DNA of 60,656 nt from Gemmatales bacterium (GCA_026004675.1 BPJP01000015.1:1-60656); one strand, 5' to 3'; counted from the stretch's first letter, positions 25,182 through 35,048 are shown. Translations and numbers: made by a program. The notes: generated by a model from the sequence alone, not told the origin.

Positions 25182-25976
25182 ATGCCTGACGAAGATTTCA
25201 GCCCAGCCGACCATGACGCCATCAACCGAATCGTCGAGATTCTGAAAGGGAGCGACAAACTGTTTTTTATCACTGGAGCCGGCATGTCGGCGGATTCCGG
25301 CTTGCCCACCTATCGTGGTGTCGGCGGACTTTACAACGCGGGCGAAACGGAAGAAGGCATGCCGATCGAGGAATTGCTATCGGGCGCTATGTTCCGTCGC
25401 CAGCCCGACTTGACCTGGAAGTATCTCGGCCAGATTCTGTCGAAGTGTGGCGGCGTCACGTTCCATCGTGGCCACCAGGTCCTGGCCGAGATGGAACAGC
25501 ACTTTCCGCATGTCTGCATCCTGACGCAAAACGTCGACGGTTTGCACCATGAAGCCGGCTCGCGAAATGTCATCGAAATCCACGGCAACATTCGCCGGCT
25601 GCTGTGTACCCGCTGCGATTCCACTCAGGTTCTCGACAAAACGGAGGAATTATCGCTTCCGCCCACGTGTCGAAAATGCTCGGCCATTTTGCGTCCCGAT
25701 GTCGTCCTGTTCGGTGAGATGCTCGCTCCCGAAGCGGTCGAAAAACTATATGACGAATTGGAAACGATCGGCTTCGACGCCGTTTTCTCGATCGGTACGA
25801 CGAGCGTGTTCCCGTATATCGCCGAACCAATGCACCGCGCACACCAGTTGGGTCTGCCCGCGATCGAGATCAATCCGGACCAGACGCAAGTGTCACACCT
25901 GGCGACGGTTCGGCTTCGGCAGCGGGCAGCCCCCGCACTGGACGCGATTTGGAAGCGATTCACGGAGCAGGTCTAG
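25182..25976 (+). CDS. cobB: Sir2-family NAD-dependent protein deacylase
   Basis: Sirtuins remove acyl groups from lysines using NAD. The 264-residue protein has GAGMSADSG (32-40), TQNVDGLH (115-122), catalytic His134 in EIHGN, and four zinc cysteines (142, 145, 163, 166), all conserved. Length and zinc motif match class III/U sirtuins such as CobB. The start follows a weak RBS after the AAATG context at 25176-25182. The gene stands 107 bases after the nuclease-fold gene; a Sir2 and a nuclease fold can cooperate in defence, but here the zinc-containing canonical sirtuin and a dead nuclease make a housekeeping role more likely. Confidence 0.93.
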   Translation: MPDEDFSPADHDAINRIVEILKGSDKLFFITGAGMSADSGLPTYRGVGGLYNAGETEEGMPIEELLSGAMFRRQPDLTWKYLGQILSKCGGVTFHRGHQVLAEMEQHFPHVCILTQNVDGLHHEAGSRNVIEIHGNIRRLLCTRCDSTQVLDKTEELSLPPTCRKCSAILRPDVVLFGEMLAPEAVEKLYDELETIGFDAVFSIGTTSVFPYIAEPMHRAHQLGLPAIEINPDQTQVSHLATVRLRQRAAPALDAIWKRFTEQV

Positions 25977-26016
25977 TTTTCGCTGCTGCGCCGGGTCTCG
26001 ACGGAGGTAGCAGCGC

Positions 26017-26925
26017 TCAGCGTTTGATACCGGATAGTTGTTCCAAAGCCAGCATCAAGGCGTGCGTCCCTTTTCGGCCATAACCTTGTGCCTGGACGGC
26101 GAGATACAATTGCTCCGCCAGCGCCAAGCCGGGTAACGACAACCCCATCCTTTTGGCTTCATCCAGCGCGATACCCATGTCTTTGATGAAGTGTTCGACG
26201 AAGAAGCCTGGTTCGAAGTTCCGGTCGATGATCCTCGGGCCAAGGTTGTTCAGGGACCAGCTCGCGGCGGCGCCGCCGCCAACCGACTGCAATACGGTTT
26301 TGGCATCAAGCCCTGCCTTGTAGCCATACAAAAGTGCTTCGCACACGCCGATCATGTTCGTGGCGATGAGAATCTGATTGACCATTTTCGTATGCTGACC
26401 GGCGCCGGCTGGCCCCTGATGGACGATGGTTTTGCCCATGCACTCGAACAGTGGCCGAACGGCTTCGACCGCGTCGGCATCACCGCCGATCATGATGGAC
26501 AACCTGGCCTCTTTGGCCCCGACGTCGCCGCCGGAAACCGGCGCGTCGATGCTGGCGATCCCTTTCGCTTTGCAAGCGTCGTAGATTTCCTTCGCCAGCG
26601 ACGGTTCGCTGGTGGTCATGTCGACGAAGACCATGCCTGGACGGCCACCGGCCAGGGCGCCGTTGTCGCCCAAGAACACTTCGCGGACGTCTTTGGGGAA
26701 GCCGACGATAGCGAACACGACGTCGGCATTCTCGGCGACTTGCTTTGGCGAATCGACCACCTTGGCGCCGGCATCAGCCAATGGTTTGGTTTTTTCCTTG
26801 CTGCGATTATAGACCGTTGCCTGGTATCCTTTGTCGATGAGGTGCTGGCACATCCAACGTCCCATGACGCCGGTGCCGATCCAGCCGACACGCGTTTTGC
26901 CCGGTTCTGCTTTGGGAATCGCCAT
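26017..26925 (-). CDS. 3-hydroxyisobutyrate dehydrogenase family oxidoreductase (GarR/MmsB-like)
   Basis: The 302-residue protein has an N-terminal Rossmann fold (RVGWIGTGVMGRWMCQHLID), the substrate-binding block (DAPVSGGDVGAKEARLSIMI) and the catalytic lysine region (HQGPAGAGQHTKMVNQILIA, Lys in GxxK). This is typical of NAD(P)-dependent beta-hydroxyacid dehydrogenases, including tartronate semialdehyde reductase and 3-hydroxyisobutyrate dehydrogenase. Substrate cannot be decided from sequence alone. It is between a plus-strand sirtuin and minus-strand mutS and appears to be a single gene or the last gene of the mutS strand. Confidence 0.92.
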   Translation of the reverse strand: MAIPKAEPGKTRVGWIGTGVMGRWMCQHLIDKGYQATVYNRSKEKTKPLADAGAKVVDSPKQVAENADVVFAIVGFPKDVREVFLGDNGALAGGRPGMVFVDMTTSEPSLAKEIYDACKAKGIASIDAPVSGGDVGAKEARLSIMIGGDADAVEAVRPLFECMGKTIVHQGPAGAGQHTKMVNQILIATNMIGVCEALLYGYKAGLDAKTVLQSVGGGAAASWSLNNLGPRIIDRNFEPGFFVEHFIKDMGIALDEAKRMGLSLPGLALAEQLYLAVQAQGYGRKGTHALMLALEQLSGIKR

Positions 26926-27074
26926 GAGTCAACACCTCGCTTTCTCAACTCGGTTGGCATTTCATGTCGTCACATCGGTAGGCGAAGCACAACGGCTCTG
27001 GGCGATATAGTAGGCGGGTATGGCTCGACCGGCAAATGGGCCGGAACGCTCGGGGTTCGGAAGAACCTCCGCCT

Positions 27075-29594
27075 CTAGTCTGGTTCCGGATGGGAAGCCT
27101 GATCGAACTCGGCAAAAAGGCTGGGGTGGGCCGACTCCTTTGGCCGCTTAGGTCGCATCTTGACGTTGATCCGCGCCGGCTTGGAAAGGTGTTGGGCTTC
27201 GAGTTCCGCGAGCACTTCCTCAGCCCGCTCCAGAACGCTGGGTGGGATTCCCGCCAACCGAGCGACGTGAATGCCGTAGCTTTTATCCGCACTCCCAGGG
27301 GCGATTTTGTGCAAAAAGATGATCTGGTCCTGCCATTCCTGAACGAGAACATTGTAATTGCACAAACGGGGCAAGGACTCGGCTAACTGCGCCAGTTCAT
27401 GGTAGTGGGTAGCGAAAAGGCACCGGCAGCCGACTTCGTTGTGCAGGTATTCGGTAATAGCCCAGGCCAGCGACACCCCGTCGTATGTGCTGGTGCCTCG
27501 GCCGATTTCGTCGAGAATGATCAAACTTCGCGCTGTGGCATTGTTGAGGATGTTGGCGGCCTCGGTCATTTCGACCATGAAAGTGCTGCGCCCTCGGTTC
27601 AGCTCGTCGCTGGCGCCCACGCGGGTGAAAATCCGGTCGACGATGCCGACCGTCGCTTCGCGTGCTGGCACAAAACTCCCCATTTGCGCCAGGATTGTCA
27701 ACAAAGCCACTTGCCGAATGAAGGTACTTTTGCCTGCCATGTTCGGCCCGGTGATCAACCAGAAATGCCCGTGTTCGGGTGTCAAGAGGACGTCGTTGGG
27801 AACAAACGATCCGGCGGGCAGGGTTTGATCGAGAACGGGATGCCTCCCCTCGCGGATGTCAAGGATCGGTTCTTCGACCAGTTTGGGTCGGCAGTAATTT
27901 CGCTGGGAGGCCAATTCCGCCAAGGCTGCGAGCACGTCGAGCGTGGCCAGCACGACTCCGGTTTCCAGCAAGCGAGGAATTTCGGCCGCCACCTTCTGCC
28001 TCAACTCGACGAAAAGCTCATATTCAAGTTTCTGACTTTTTTCTTCGGCGCCGAGAACTTTCTCCTCGTACTCCTTCAATTCCGGCGTAATGTAGCGTTC
28101 GGCATTTTTGAGCGTTTGTTTACGCACGTAATCCGGCGGCACCTTGTCAGCATGAACGTGCGTGATCTCGATGTAGTAACCAAAGACCTTGTTGAAACCG
28201 ACTTTCAGGCTGCCGATTCCGGTGCGCTGAATCTCCGACGCCTGAAACCGGGCAATCCACTCCTTGCCGCCACGTGCTATTTTCCGCAATTCATCAAGCT
28301 CGGCACGATACCCGGGCTTGATGATCCCTCCCTCGCGAGCACTGATCGGCGGCTGGTCCACCAAAGCCGACTCGAGCGCCGAACGCAAATCGGCACAAAG
28401 CTCGATCCGACTTTCCAGCTCCTGTATCAAGCCGGCGGATCGGCCAGTCACCTTCGCCTTGATGCGAGGCAACAATTTCAACGTATGAGCGATCGCCGCC
28501 AAATCGCGTGGCGATGCCCGGCCCGTGCTCACCCGTGCGGTCAATCTCGGCAAATCATAGGCTTCCTTCAGGCTCTCGCGCAACTCCCGCCGAAAGACAT
28601 GGTCGCCGACCAATTCCTCGATCGCATCCAACCGGGCATCGATCTGTTGCCGATGCGCCAAAGGCGTCAGCAACCAGTCGCACAGAAGCCTTGCCCCCAT
28701 CGACGTGACCGTCTGGTCCAAAACCGACAGCAGTGAACCTTCCCGATCTCTTTCCCGAATGGTGCGTACCAGCTCCAAACTGCGGCGCGTGACTTCGTCC
28801 AGAACCAGATGATTCCCCTGTCGATAGGGCTGTACTCTTCGCAAATGGGCGACGTCGGACTTGAGCGTTTCCTGCAAATAAATCAGCAGCGCGCCGGCTG
28901 CCCGGACGCAGGGCTGGTCGTCGTCGAATCCGAATCCCGTGAGTGTCGCTACCCGAAAATGCCTGGTCAAAGCGTCCAGGGCGGCTGCTTTTTCGAAGGT
29001 CCAGTCGGGCCGAGCGGTGAATGTCGCCTGGGCAAGAACATCAGAAACCTCGGCCCGCAAGGCATCGGCCTGGCTGTCGCCGCTCAGGCATTCGGCCGGA
29101 TCGAGACGGCAAAGTTCATCGCCAAGCTGACGGCCGTCAACGTCAAAGGCAAAGAATTGTCCCGTCGACAACTCCACCCAGGCCAGGCCGACGACGGACT
29201 TGCCTCCCTTCGGAGAAGCGAAATAAACCGCCGCCAGATGGTTCGACCGCTTCGGGTCGAGCAGTTCATCTTCGGTCAGCGTGCCGGGCGTAACGACGCG
29301 CGTCACCTCGCGGCGCACCAGACCTTTAGCCTGTGCCGGGTCTTCCACTTGTTCACAGACAGCGACGCGCAATCCGGCCGCCAGCAGCTTCCGCAAATGG
29401 GTCTCCAACGAATGGTGCGGAAACCCGGCCATGGGGATCGTTTTGTCCCGGCTGGTCAGCGTCAACCCTAGAATCCGCGCCGCCGTCTCCGCATCGTCAT
29501 CGAACAGTTCGTAGAAATCCCCCATGCGGAACAGGAGCAGCATCCCGGGATACCTCGCTTTTGCCTCCCGGTATTGTTGCATCATCGGGGTCAT
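27075..29594 (-). CDS. mutS: DNA mismatch repair protein MutS
   Basis: MutS recognises mismatches and starts repair. The 839-residue product has the mismatch-binding domain with LLFRMGDFYELFDDDA (the Phe-x-Glu wedge region), the clamp and core, and the ATPase with LITGPNMAGKSTFIRQVALL (Walker A), the STFMVEMTEAANILNNA signature and SLIILDEIGRGTSTYDGVSL (Walker B), then CLFATHYHEL. Start: MTPMMQQYREAK at 29594 is the usual MutS beginning; a GTG at 29615 lies upstream. No mutL is in the window. The gene is the last of a minus-strand run after the ABC permease (31564-29765), separated by 170 bases. Confidence 0.98.
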   Translation of the reverse strand: MTPMMQQYREAKARYPGMLLLFRMGDFYELFDDDAETAARILGLTLTSRDKTIPMAGFPHHSLETHLRKLLAAGLRVAVCEQVEDPAQAKGLVRREVTRVVTPGTLTEDELLDPKRSNHLAAVYFASPKGGKSVVGLAWVELSTGQFFAFDVDGRQLGDELCRLDPAECLSGDSQADALRAEVSDVLAQATFTARPDWTFEKAAALDALTRHFRVATLTGFGFDDDQPCVRAAGALLIYLQETLKSDVAHLRRVQPYRQGNHLVLDEVTRRSLELVRTIRERDREGSLLSVLDQTVTSMGARLLCDWLLTPLAHRQQIDARLDAIEELVGDHVFRRELRESLKEAYDLPRLTARVSTGRASPRDLAAIAHTLKLLPRIKAKVTGRSAGLIQELESRIELCADLRSALESALVDQPPISAREGGIIKPGYRAELDELRKIARGGKEWIARFQASEIQRTGIGSLKVGFNKVFGYYIEITHVHADKVPPDYVRKQTLKNAERYITPELKEYEEKVLGAEEKSQKLEYELFVELRQKVAAEIPRLLETGVVLATLDVLAALAELASQRNYCRPKLVEEPILDIREGRHPVLDQTLPAGSFVPNDVLLTPEHGHFWLITGPNMAGKSTFIRQVALLTILAQMGSFVPAREATVGIVDRIFTRVGASDELNRGRSTFMVEMTEAANILNNATARSLIILDEIGRGTSTYDGVSLAWAITEYLHNEVGCRCLFATHYHELAQLAESLPRLCNYNVLVQEWQDQIIFLHKIAPGSADKSYGIHVARLAGIPPSVLERAEEVLAELEAQHLSKPARINVKMRPKRPKESAHPSLFAEFDQASHPEPD

Positions 29595-29764
29595 GCGTGC
29601 AGCGTGCTCATCCACCAGCCGTTCGCTTGGTCAACTTGGGTTATGATAGCAGAGACGTTCCGACCAGAAAGTGACGACGAGCACACAGACGCTCAATGCG
29701 ACCGAACGCGTAACCCCTCTCTCTTTTCCCTGCGCGTTCCGATCGGTCCCCTATCGCTGCGGTC

Positions 29765-31564
29765 TCAGGAGGGGACGTTTCGCTGGTTGCGGATGGTGCG
29801 CCGGCGTTTGCGCACCGGAAGCGGATCGCTCTTCCAATGGCGTGTCCTTTCGATGTGGCTGACTCGATTTTCCGCGAAGCGGACGAAAAGAAAGGAGAAC
29901 ACCCAAAAAGCGGCGGCCAATCCGAAGCACATGGCCAAAAACAGCATCGAGCCTGCTGAGCCGAATTGCTGCCGAAAGTAGGTTCCCCATCCGGGGTTTA
30001 ACTGATCGAGAATGACACAGAATATGGCGCCTGCGATGCTGATGACAATCATCATAAAAAAGATCACAGGGCCGTAGACGATGAAGCCACCGACGTAACA
30101 GAATCCAAGTGTGCCAAGCAAACTGCGCCACGAACTTTTAGAACGAACAGAACACCAGATGCCGGTGGCGCCCACGTAATACATGGCCAGCCAGGTGACG
30201 GCCAAACCGAGAACGACCCAGAAGAACGAAAGCCAGCCGGCGACGAGCGAGAAGAGGCACGCTGGAATGGCGTAAGCGAAAAAATAAGGATTCGCCGAAC
30301 CGATGATTCCCCACAACTTGCCGCGAATGAGCTGTTTCGTTTCCAGTGGCGTCAGGAGCAACGCCTCCCACGTCTGCTTTTCGCGCTCGCCGCTGACCGC
30401 GCCGGAGCAACGGATGCCGACGATCAGGCTGAAGATCATCATCGCCAGAAACGCCTTGGTGCGAAAAGCATCGTCTGCCGGCTGCAGATGAGAGGCCACC
30501 GACACAAGAGCCTGCCAGTCGCCTTTAGCGATGTAGCCAACAATGTGAAAGTCAGTGATTCCCGGCGGGAGATGTTGATAGAGGATCGAGACACAGGAAA
30601 CGATGGTGGCTGCTGCGACGACCTCGATGCCAAGCCAACGAGGGTAGGCGCGGAGGGCAGCCAACGGTGCGATCCCTTCGATTTCTCTTTCCTTCCAACG
30701 GATGGGGTCGTCTCCAATAGGCGCTCGACGGGCCTGCCACCAGCTCCGTTTGTTTTTTCGGCCGGCATTTTCCAATTGCCTCAGATAAACGGGTTTCAAC
30801 CCCCAGCTAGCGAGGCTAAGACAAACCGCTGACACGACTCCCCAGAAGATCGTGGCACGGAACAAGCGCCGGCCTAATTCGGCGACGTCGGTCATGGCCC
30901 AGGCCGGTTCCAGCAAAAACAGGGGACTGGCGTGGTCCATCAACCAGCGAAGGGCAGCGGCGATCGGACTTGCGGCAGGAAGCAACTCATCGAGGGCGAC
31001 GACCAGCGCCAGACCGAGGAACCCCACGGAGTAGAGGCCGAGCACGGCATCGCGGGTTTGTCGGCACAACACGGAAGCGAGCAAGCTCGCCGAGGCCACG
31101 ACGAGCATGGCCAACCCGGATACGTAGAGAAGTGCGACAAGGAGCAACAGATTCAACCCGCCAAAGACGCCGGCAAAACAAAGGACGGGCAAACCAGCCA
31201 GAAACAGGATGGCCACTTGAAAGAGTCGGCCGAAGAGTTTGCCGAAAATGATCTCTGCCGAACTGACATCGCTCGCGATCAAGTATTGCAAAGTGCCGCG
31301 CGTCTTCTCGTCGGTGATCGCTCCCGCGACAAAAGCCGGCGTGACAGCAGCGATCAGGATCATCTGCTGGGTGACGAACATGGCCAGGTAGTCGGCCATG
31401 AAAGGGGGCGTTGGCGAAATAGAGGGAGTGATGGCGTCAATGAAGAAATAGACGACAAATTGGACTAGCAGCCAACCCGCATAGATCCAGCGAAACAGGT
31501 GTTGCCGGCCTCGTCGGCTGCTACGCAGCATTTCCAATGTGAATACTGCCGATGTCATCGTCAT
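29765..31564 (-). CDS. ABC-2 type transporter permease-like membrane protein
   Basis: The 599-residue protein has about a dozen hydrophobic segments and the ABC-2/gliding-type permease pattern, with the conserved early block VAGAITDEKTRGTLQYLIAS and a second SGEREKQTWEALLLTPLETK, equivalent to the E-(K/R)-x-x-G-T/TLE-x-L-L-x-(T/S)-P coupling motif found twice, so it looks like two fused half-permeases. No ATP-binding gene is adjacent, so partner and substrate are unknown. It starts 34 bases after the GH57 gene, on the same strand, probably in one operon. Confidence 0.8.
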   Translation of the reverse strand: MTMTSAVFTLEMLRSSRRGRQHLFRWIYAGWLLVQFVVYFFIDAITPSISPTPPFMADYLAMFVTQQMILIAAVTPAFVAGAITDEKTRGTLQYLIASDVSSAEIIFGKLFGRLFQVAILFLAGLPVLCFAGVFGGLNLLLLVALLYVSGLAMLVVASASLLASVLCRQTRDAVLGLYSVGFLGLALVVALDELLPAASPIAAALRWLMDHASPLFLLEPAWAMTDVAELGRRLFRATIFWGVVSAVCLSLASWGLKPVYLRQLENAGRKNKRSWWQARRAPIGDDPIRWKEREIEGIAPLAALRAYPRWLGIEVVAAATIVSCVSILYQHLPPGITDFHIVGYIAKGDWQALVSVASHLQPADDAFRTKAFLAMMIFSLIVGIRCSGAVSGEREKQTWEALLLTPLETKQLIRGKLWGIIGSANPYFFAYAIPACLFSLVAGWLSFFWVVLGLAVTWLAMYYVGATGIWCSVRSKSSWRSLLGTLGFCYVGGFIVYGPVIFFMMIVISIAGAIFCVILDQLNPGWGTYFRQQFGSAGSMLFLAMCFGLAAAFWVFSFLFVRFAENRVSHIERTRHWKSDPLPVRKRRRTIRNQRNVPS

Positions 31565-31598
31565 CGTCGAGCGCCGACGCCGCTGGCTGCTTCCGGCG

Positions 31599-33179
31599 CT
31601 AAGCGAAAACCCGGTAATCGATATCCGGGAACAGATTGTGCCTCCGTTCGATCTCGCTCAACCACGGTTCGTCGATCTCGTTGCGCTTGATCTGCTCGTA
31701 CAAGTGGTTGAAGTTCAAAACGTGGACGCGTGTCCGCTCCCGAGCATATTCTACCATGGTACCCGTTTTCATGATAAAAGCCCAATCGCTGGATTGTGCC
31801 AGCAAAAGTTCGCGTGCGGCCTGGTTCAATGCCCGGCGACGCAAATCGTCCGCATTCGGCAGCGCCCTCGCCAGTTCGGTCATGCGGTCGGCATCCTCGT
31901 GCAGATGCGGATAAATCCAGTCGTTGGAGCCTTCCAGCCACACTTCACAGTAGCCTTTGTAGCCCCAACTCGACATCGTCGGCTGGGATTGTTGCAGCCG
32001 TGGATACCGTTCCAAATACTCCGGAACGGTGATGGTCTTGATAGTGTTTTGATCCCAGTGGATTTTGCGGAAGAGAAAATTCAGCCAATCAGGTCCTTCG
32101 AACCACCAATGGCCGAAAAGTTCCGCGTCGTATGGAGCGACGATAAGCGGCGGACGATCCATGGCTCCGGCCAGCCACTCGACTTGCTTTTCGCGGTTGA
32201 ACATGAAATTGCCTGCATGCTCGGCGGCTTTGTCCAACGCCGCCTGCCGATTGTAGACCTCCTTTTGATCGGTCCGCCCGGTGATGCGGTAGTACTTGAT
32301 GCCCAGAAAGGTGCGGATGCCGCTCTCGTGCAGGTGGGGTTTGAGGTACTCGTAATCGAGATCGAACCCGACATCACGGTAGAAATCCCGATAGACATAG
32401 TCGCCGGGATAGCCTTCGATGGCGCTCCAGACCTGCTTCGATGATTCCGTGTCGCGGGCCAGGGCGGCGGCTCCGCCAGGGCACAAGATCGGCGCATAGA
32501 CGCCGTACCGTGGTCGAGGCTCGGCGAACAGAACACCATGCGTATCCATGAAGAAATAGCGAATACCGGCTTCGTGCAACAGCTCATCGACTCCCGGGGT
32601 GTAGCCGCATTCCGGCAGCCATATCCCTTGCGGTCTGCGTCCGAAGTGACGAGCGAATTCACGGGCGCCTATCTCGATCTGGGCCCGCATCGCGTTCCGG
32701 TTGATCTCCATCAACGGCAGAAAACCGTGCGTCGCACCGCAGGTGATCAGCTCCAGTTTGCCCAACTCGAAAAAGCGACGGAATCCATTGAGCAAGTTGT
32801 TTTGGTATTGGTTGACGAATATTTCACGCGCCCGACGAAAACGCTGATGGTACATGTGCGCCAACTGGTTGAACTCGGGCTGCCATCGCGTTCGCTCGAT
32901 CTCTTTTCCCGTCAAGGCGATCAAATTGTCGATGTGCCGAACATAACGATACTGCAATAGCGGATCGCTCAGCATCGCTGCCAAGGTCGGCGTGATCGAC
33001 ATCGTCAAACGCCAATCACAGCCGTCCCGTTCCAACCCCTCGAAAACTTCGAGCAGCGGAATGTAAGTTTCCGTGATGGCCTCGTAGAGCCAATCCTCTT
33101 CAAGAAAATCGTCGTATTCGGGATGACGAACAAAAGGCAGATGCGCGTGCAGAACAAGACAGAGATAACCGAGAGGCAT
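31599..33179 (-). CDS. Glycoside hydrolase family 57 protein (glycogen branching enzyme-like)
   Basis: This 526-residue protein opens with PLGYLCLVLHAHLPFVRHPE, the GH57 start, and contains RPQGIWLPECGYTPGVDELL, where the Glu of WLPECGY is the family nucleophile, and the YDAELFGHWWFEGPDWLNFL segment with the acid/base Asp. A DUF1957 C-terminal helical domain follows. This architecture is that of GH57 alpha-1,4-glucan branching enzymes, which move glucan chain ends to alpha-1,6 positions. A cytosolic role in glycogen metabolism follows. The start at 33179 is the first plausible Met before the conserved PLGYL segment. Its operon partner is the ABC-2 permease. Confidence 0.93.
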   Translation of the reverse strand: MPLGYLCLVLHAHLPFVRHPEYDDFLEEDWLYEAITETYIPLLEVFEGLERDGCDWRLTMSITPTLAAMLSDPLLQYRYVRHIDNLIALTGKEIERTRWQPEFNQLAHMYHQRFRRAREIFVNQYQNNLLNGFRRFFELGKLELITCGATHGFLPLMEINRNAMRAQIEIGAREFARHFGRRPQGIWLPECGYTPGVDELLHEAGIRYFFMDTHGVLFAEPRPRYGVYAPILCPGGAAALARDTESSKQVWSAIEGYPGDYVYRDFYRDVGFDLDYEYLKPHLHESGIRTFLGIKYYRITGRTDQKEVYNRQAALDKAAEHAGNFMFNREKQVEWLAGAMDRPPLIVAPYDAELFGHWWFEGPDWLNFLFRKIHWDQNTIKTITVPEYLERYPRLQQSQPTMSSWGYKGYCEVWLEGSNDWIYPHLHEDADRMTELARALPNADDLRRRALNQAARELLLAQSSDWAFIMKTGTMVEYARERTRVHVLNFNHLYEQIKRNEIDEPWLSEIERRHNLFPDIDYRVFA

Positions 33180-33310
33180 AGGTCGATGGTATTCCTGAAA
33201 AAACGGCCCGGTCCACCCTCGACCAGGCCACGATGGATTCATTATGACTTGCCGATCCGTCTTTCAAGTGCCGTCCACGCCCGCCCGCCATTTTCCAAAA
33301 CGAGCCCAAA

Positions 33311-33769
33311 CTATCGCGACGATGCCAACGCATCCAACCCGGCATCCTCGTGCCGGACCCGTCTCACTTCGCGCACATACTTATGGCAGCGGACGCACGT
33401 CATGGTCAGATTGAGATAAGAAAGCGTCACGCCATCGATGTTTTTCTGCTTGGCCTTTTCAATCAGGTCCTCAGCATGGCGGCGAAATTCGTTGCTCCAC
33501 ATGACGTACTCCGGCGTCTTGATCACCCGCCATTGAGCCTTCTTGCTGACCTCGATCAACTCGCGCGAATGCTCCGCGATCTCGTCGAAATTCCCCAGAG
33601 CAAGTCCTTCCAGAACTTTCTGGGAATGTTTCAGCTTTTGCTTCATCAAAACCGCTGTTTCGTCTTCTCCCTTCTGGTCCTTGTCTTCCCGCGGCGGCTG
33701 ACTGCCGACGTTCGAACCTGCCCAAAGAAACAGCACAAGGGCCAAACCGACTTCGGCAAATCGCAACAT
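33311..33769 (-). CDS. Small exported c-type cytochrome (class II-like)
   Basis: The 152-residue product has a signal peptide (FAEVGLALVLFLWAGSNVGS) and a predicted helical body with a single CxxCH near the C-terminus (MTCVRCHKYVREV). A C-terminal haem motif after mostly helical sequence is the layout of cytochrome c prime/c-556 class II proteins. The four-helix body is inferred. It would be a periplasmic electron carrier or NO/O2-binding protein. The gene lies 132 bases upstream of the GH57 gene start and is on the same strand; no clear operon link. Confidence 0.8.
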   Translation of the reverse strand: MLRFAEVGLALVLFLWAGSNVGSQPPREDKDQKGEDETAVLMKQKLKHSQKVLEGLALGNFDEIAEHSRELIEVSKKAQWRVIKTPEYVMWSNEFRRHAEDLIEKAKQKNIDGVTLSYLNLTMTCVRCHKYVREVRRVRHEDAGLDALASSR

Positions 33770-33826
33770 GTGCCACCTTCCTTTTCACTTGTGTTTTTAT
33801 TCGGCAAAACTGGGCGTCTTCGCCCA

Positions 33827-34333
33827 TCACCTCGTGCTGCTTTCGCACACCGGTTCAACGACTTGCCGGCTCCGTGCGACTGCTGCCAGCACGTCCGTAC
33901 TGGAAACGATCCCAATCGGTCGAGTGTGTTCGTCGACCACCACAATGCGATGGATATGTTTCTCCAACATCTTTCTGGAGATTTCATCGATTGAAGTGTC
34001 CACGGTCACCGTCACCGGGTCGCGTGTCATATACGTCCCGACCTCCTGATCGGCTGGCAACTGCTCCACCTGGGACAACTGCCAATCGCAGAAGATACCG
34101 TGCTCTTCGGGCGGAGGCGTCAGGCTGCCAGGCTCGAACAAATGCAGAAAATCAGTAGTCGACAACACACCGATGCAACGGCCTTCATCATCCACCACCG
34201 GCAGCCCGCTGATCCGCAGGTGTTCGAGCAATCGAGCAGCCGACCGCAAGGACGTTCGAGGTGTTGCGGTGATGACGTTCCGTGTCATGATCTGCCCGGC
34301 CGTCAGATCGAAGAATCGCGCCGTCTTTGCCAT
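33827..34333 (-). CDS. Two-CBS-domain protein
   Basis: The 168-residue protein consists of two CBS motifs: one from FDLTAGQIMTRNVITATPRT to FLHLF and one from GTYMTRDPVTVTVDTSIDEI to STDVL, each with the usual hydrophobic beta-strand plus G-(V/I)-(V/L)-S-x-x-D ending. CBS pairs (Bateman modules) bind adenosyl nucleotides and regulate partner proteins. The start ATG at 34333 follows GGGGTG; the long upstream frame from 34537 is not supported. It sits upstream of the small cytochrome gene and divergent to the hemerythrin gene; an energy-sensing role is inference. Confidence 0.88.
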   Translation of the reverse strand: MAKTARFFDLTAGQIMTRNVITATPRTSLRSAARLLEHLRISGLPVVDDEGRCIGVLSTTDFLHLFEPGSLTPPPEEHGIFCDWQLSQVEQLPADQEVGTYMTRDPVTVTVDTSIDEISRKMLEKHIHRIVVVDEHTRPIGIVSSTDVLAAVARSRQVVEPVCESSTR

Positions 34334-34528
34334 GATTTCACCCCGTCTTCCTGTAGGATTCCCTCTCGCCAACACAGTGCAACCTGTGTGCCAATCGAAT
34401 TCCACACCCGCTTCCATTCTTTGCTGCTTCAAAAAAACTTCGTTATTTGCCGATTTCCGGTTTGTCTGGCATCCGGATTGCCTGCTCTCCCAGGGTTGGC
34501 AAACCTTCGCGATACGAGAGGCCGAATC

Positions 34529-34951
34529 ATGACACACGCACCTTCACTTGCCGAAATCCTGGCCGACGAACACGCCGCCCTCGAACACCACATGACGGCC
34601 GTGCTGGCTTGCCTGGCCTCACGTTGCCTCCGAACCATGATCGAGCAGCTGCAAAAAACACGTGCCCATCTCCTCCAGCATTTCCAGCTCGAAGAGCGTG
34701 ACGGCTATATGGAGCCAGTGCTGCGGCGAAGGCCCGAATTCCACCGCACGGCTTCGAACCTTTTGCAGGAGCATGCCGACCTGGCCGCCAGACTCGACAA
34801 ACTCCTCGCCGACCTGTCGTCGGCAAGTCATTGGAACGAGCCACTGGCACAAAACGTCCGCGACTGGCTCGATCAATTGCGTTCGCACGAAATCCGTGAA
34901 AACAAACTTGTCCACGAAGCCTTTAACGTCGAGATCGGCGCTGAAGATTGA
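34529..34951 (+). CDS. Hemerythrin-like HHE domain protein
   Basis: A 140-residue, strongly helical protein with the expected His/Glu ligands for a carboxylate-bridged di-iron site: DEHAALEHHM, LLQHFQLEERDGYM, LLQEHADLAAR and RSHEIRENKLVHEAF. The order H...HxxxE...H...HExxE matches the HHE family. These proteins sense or bind O2, NO or iron. It starts at 34529 (preceded by GAGAGGCCG) and diverges from the CBS-domain gene, with 195 bases between. The repeats at 34979 begin 27 bases after its stop. Confidence 0.85.
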   Translation: MTHAPSLAEILADEHAALEHHMTAVLACLASRCLRTMIEQLQKTRAHLLQHFQLEERDGYMEPVLRRRPEFHRTASNLLQEHADLAARLDKLLADLSSASHWNEPLAQNVRDWLDQLRSHEIRENKLVHEAFNVEIGAED

Positions 34952-34978
34952 TCGCCTGGGACCTGACATTTGGTGCAA

Positions 34979-35048
34979 ACCGTCAGTTGACGGTCCCCAC
35001 GTCGCGCTGAAGCTCTGACATCTGCCGGATGCACCGTTTGTTGACGGT
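34979..35048. repeat. Pair of 16-bp palindromic repeats, 54 bases apart (locus 1)
   Basis: Two copies of the palindromic family: ACCGTCAGTTGACGGT at 34979-34994 (a near-perfect palindrome) and ACCGTTTGTTGACGGT at 35033-35048. Their starts are exactly 54 bases apart. In reverse orientation both match the copies at 54.4-54.5 kb and 56.5 kb (consensus ACCGTCAACTAACGGT). They lie between the hemerythrin gene and the minus-strand accessory block. The interval 34952-35194 carries no gene. Confidence 0.85.

Noticed and set aside
24589..25976. A Sir2-plus-nuclease defence pair
   Set aside because: The nuclease domain has lost its catalytic residues and the sirtuin has the full zinc site of a deacylase, so a defence role is not supported. 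Argonaute or other effector genes are absent.
34979..35048. CRISPR array
   Set aside because: The repeats are palindromic, only two or three copies occur per locus and the intervening sequences are related to each other rather than unique spacers. No cas genes are seen.
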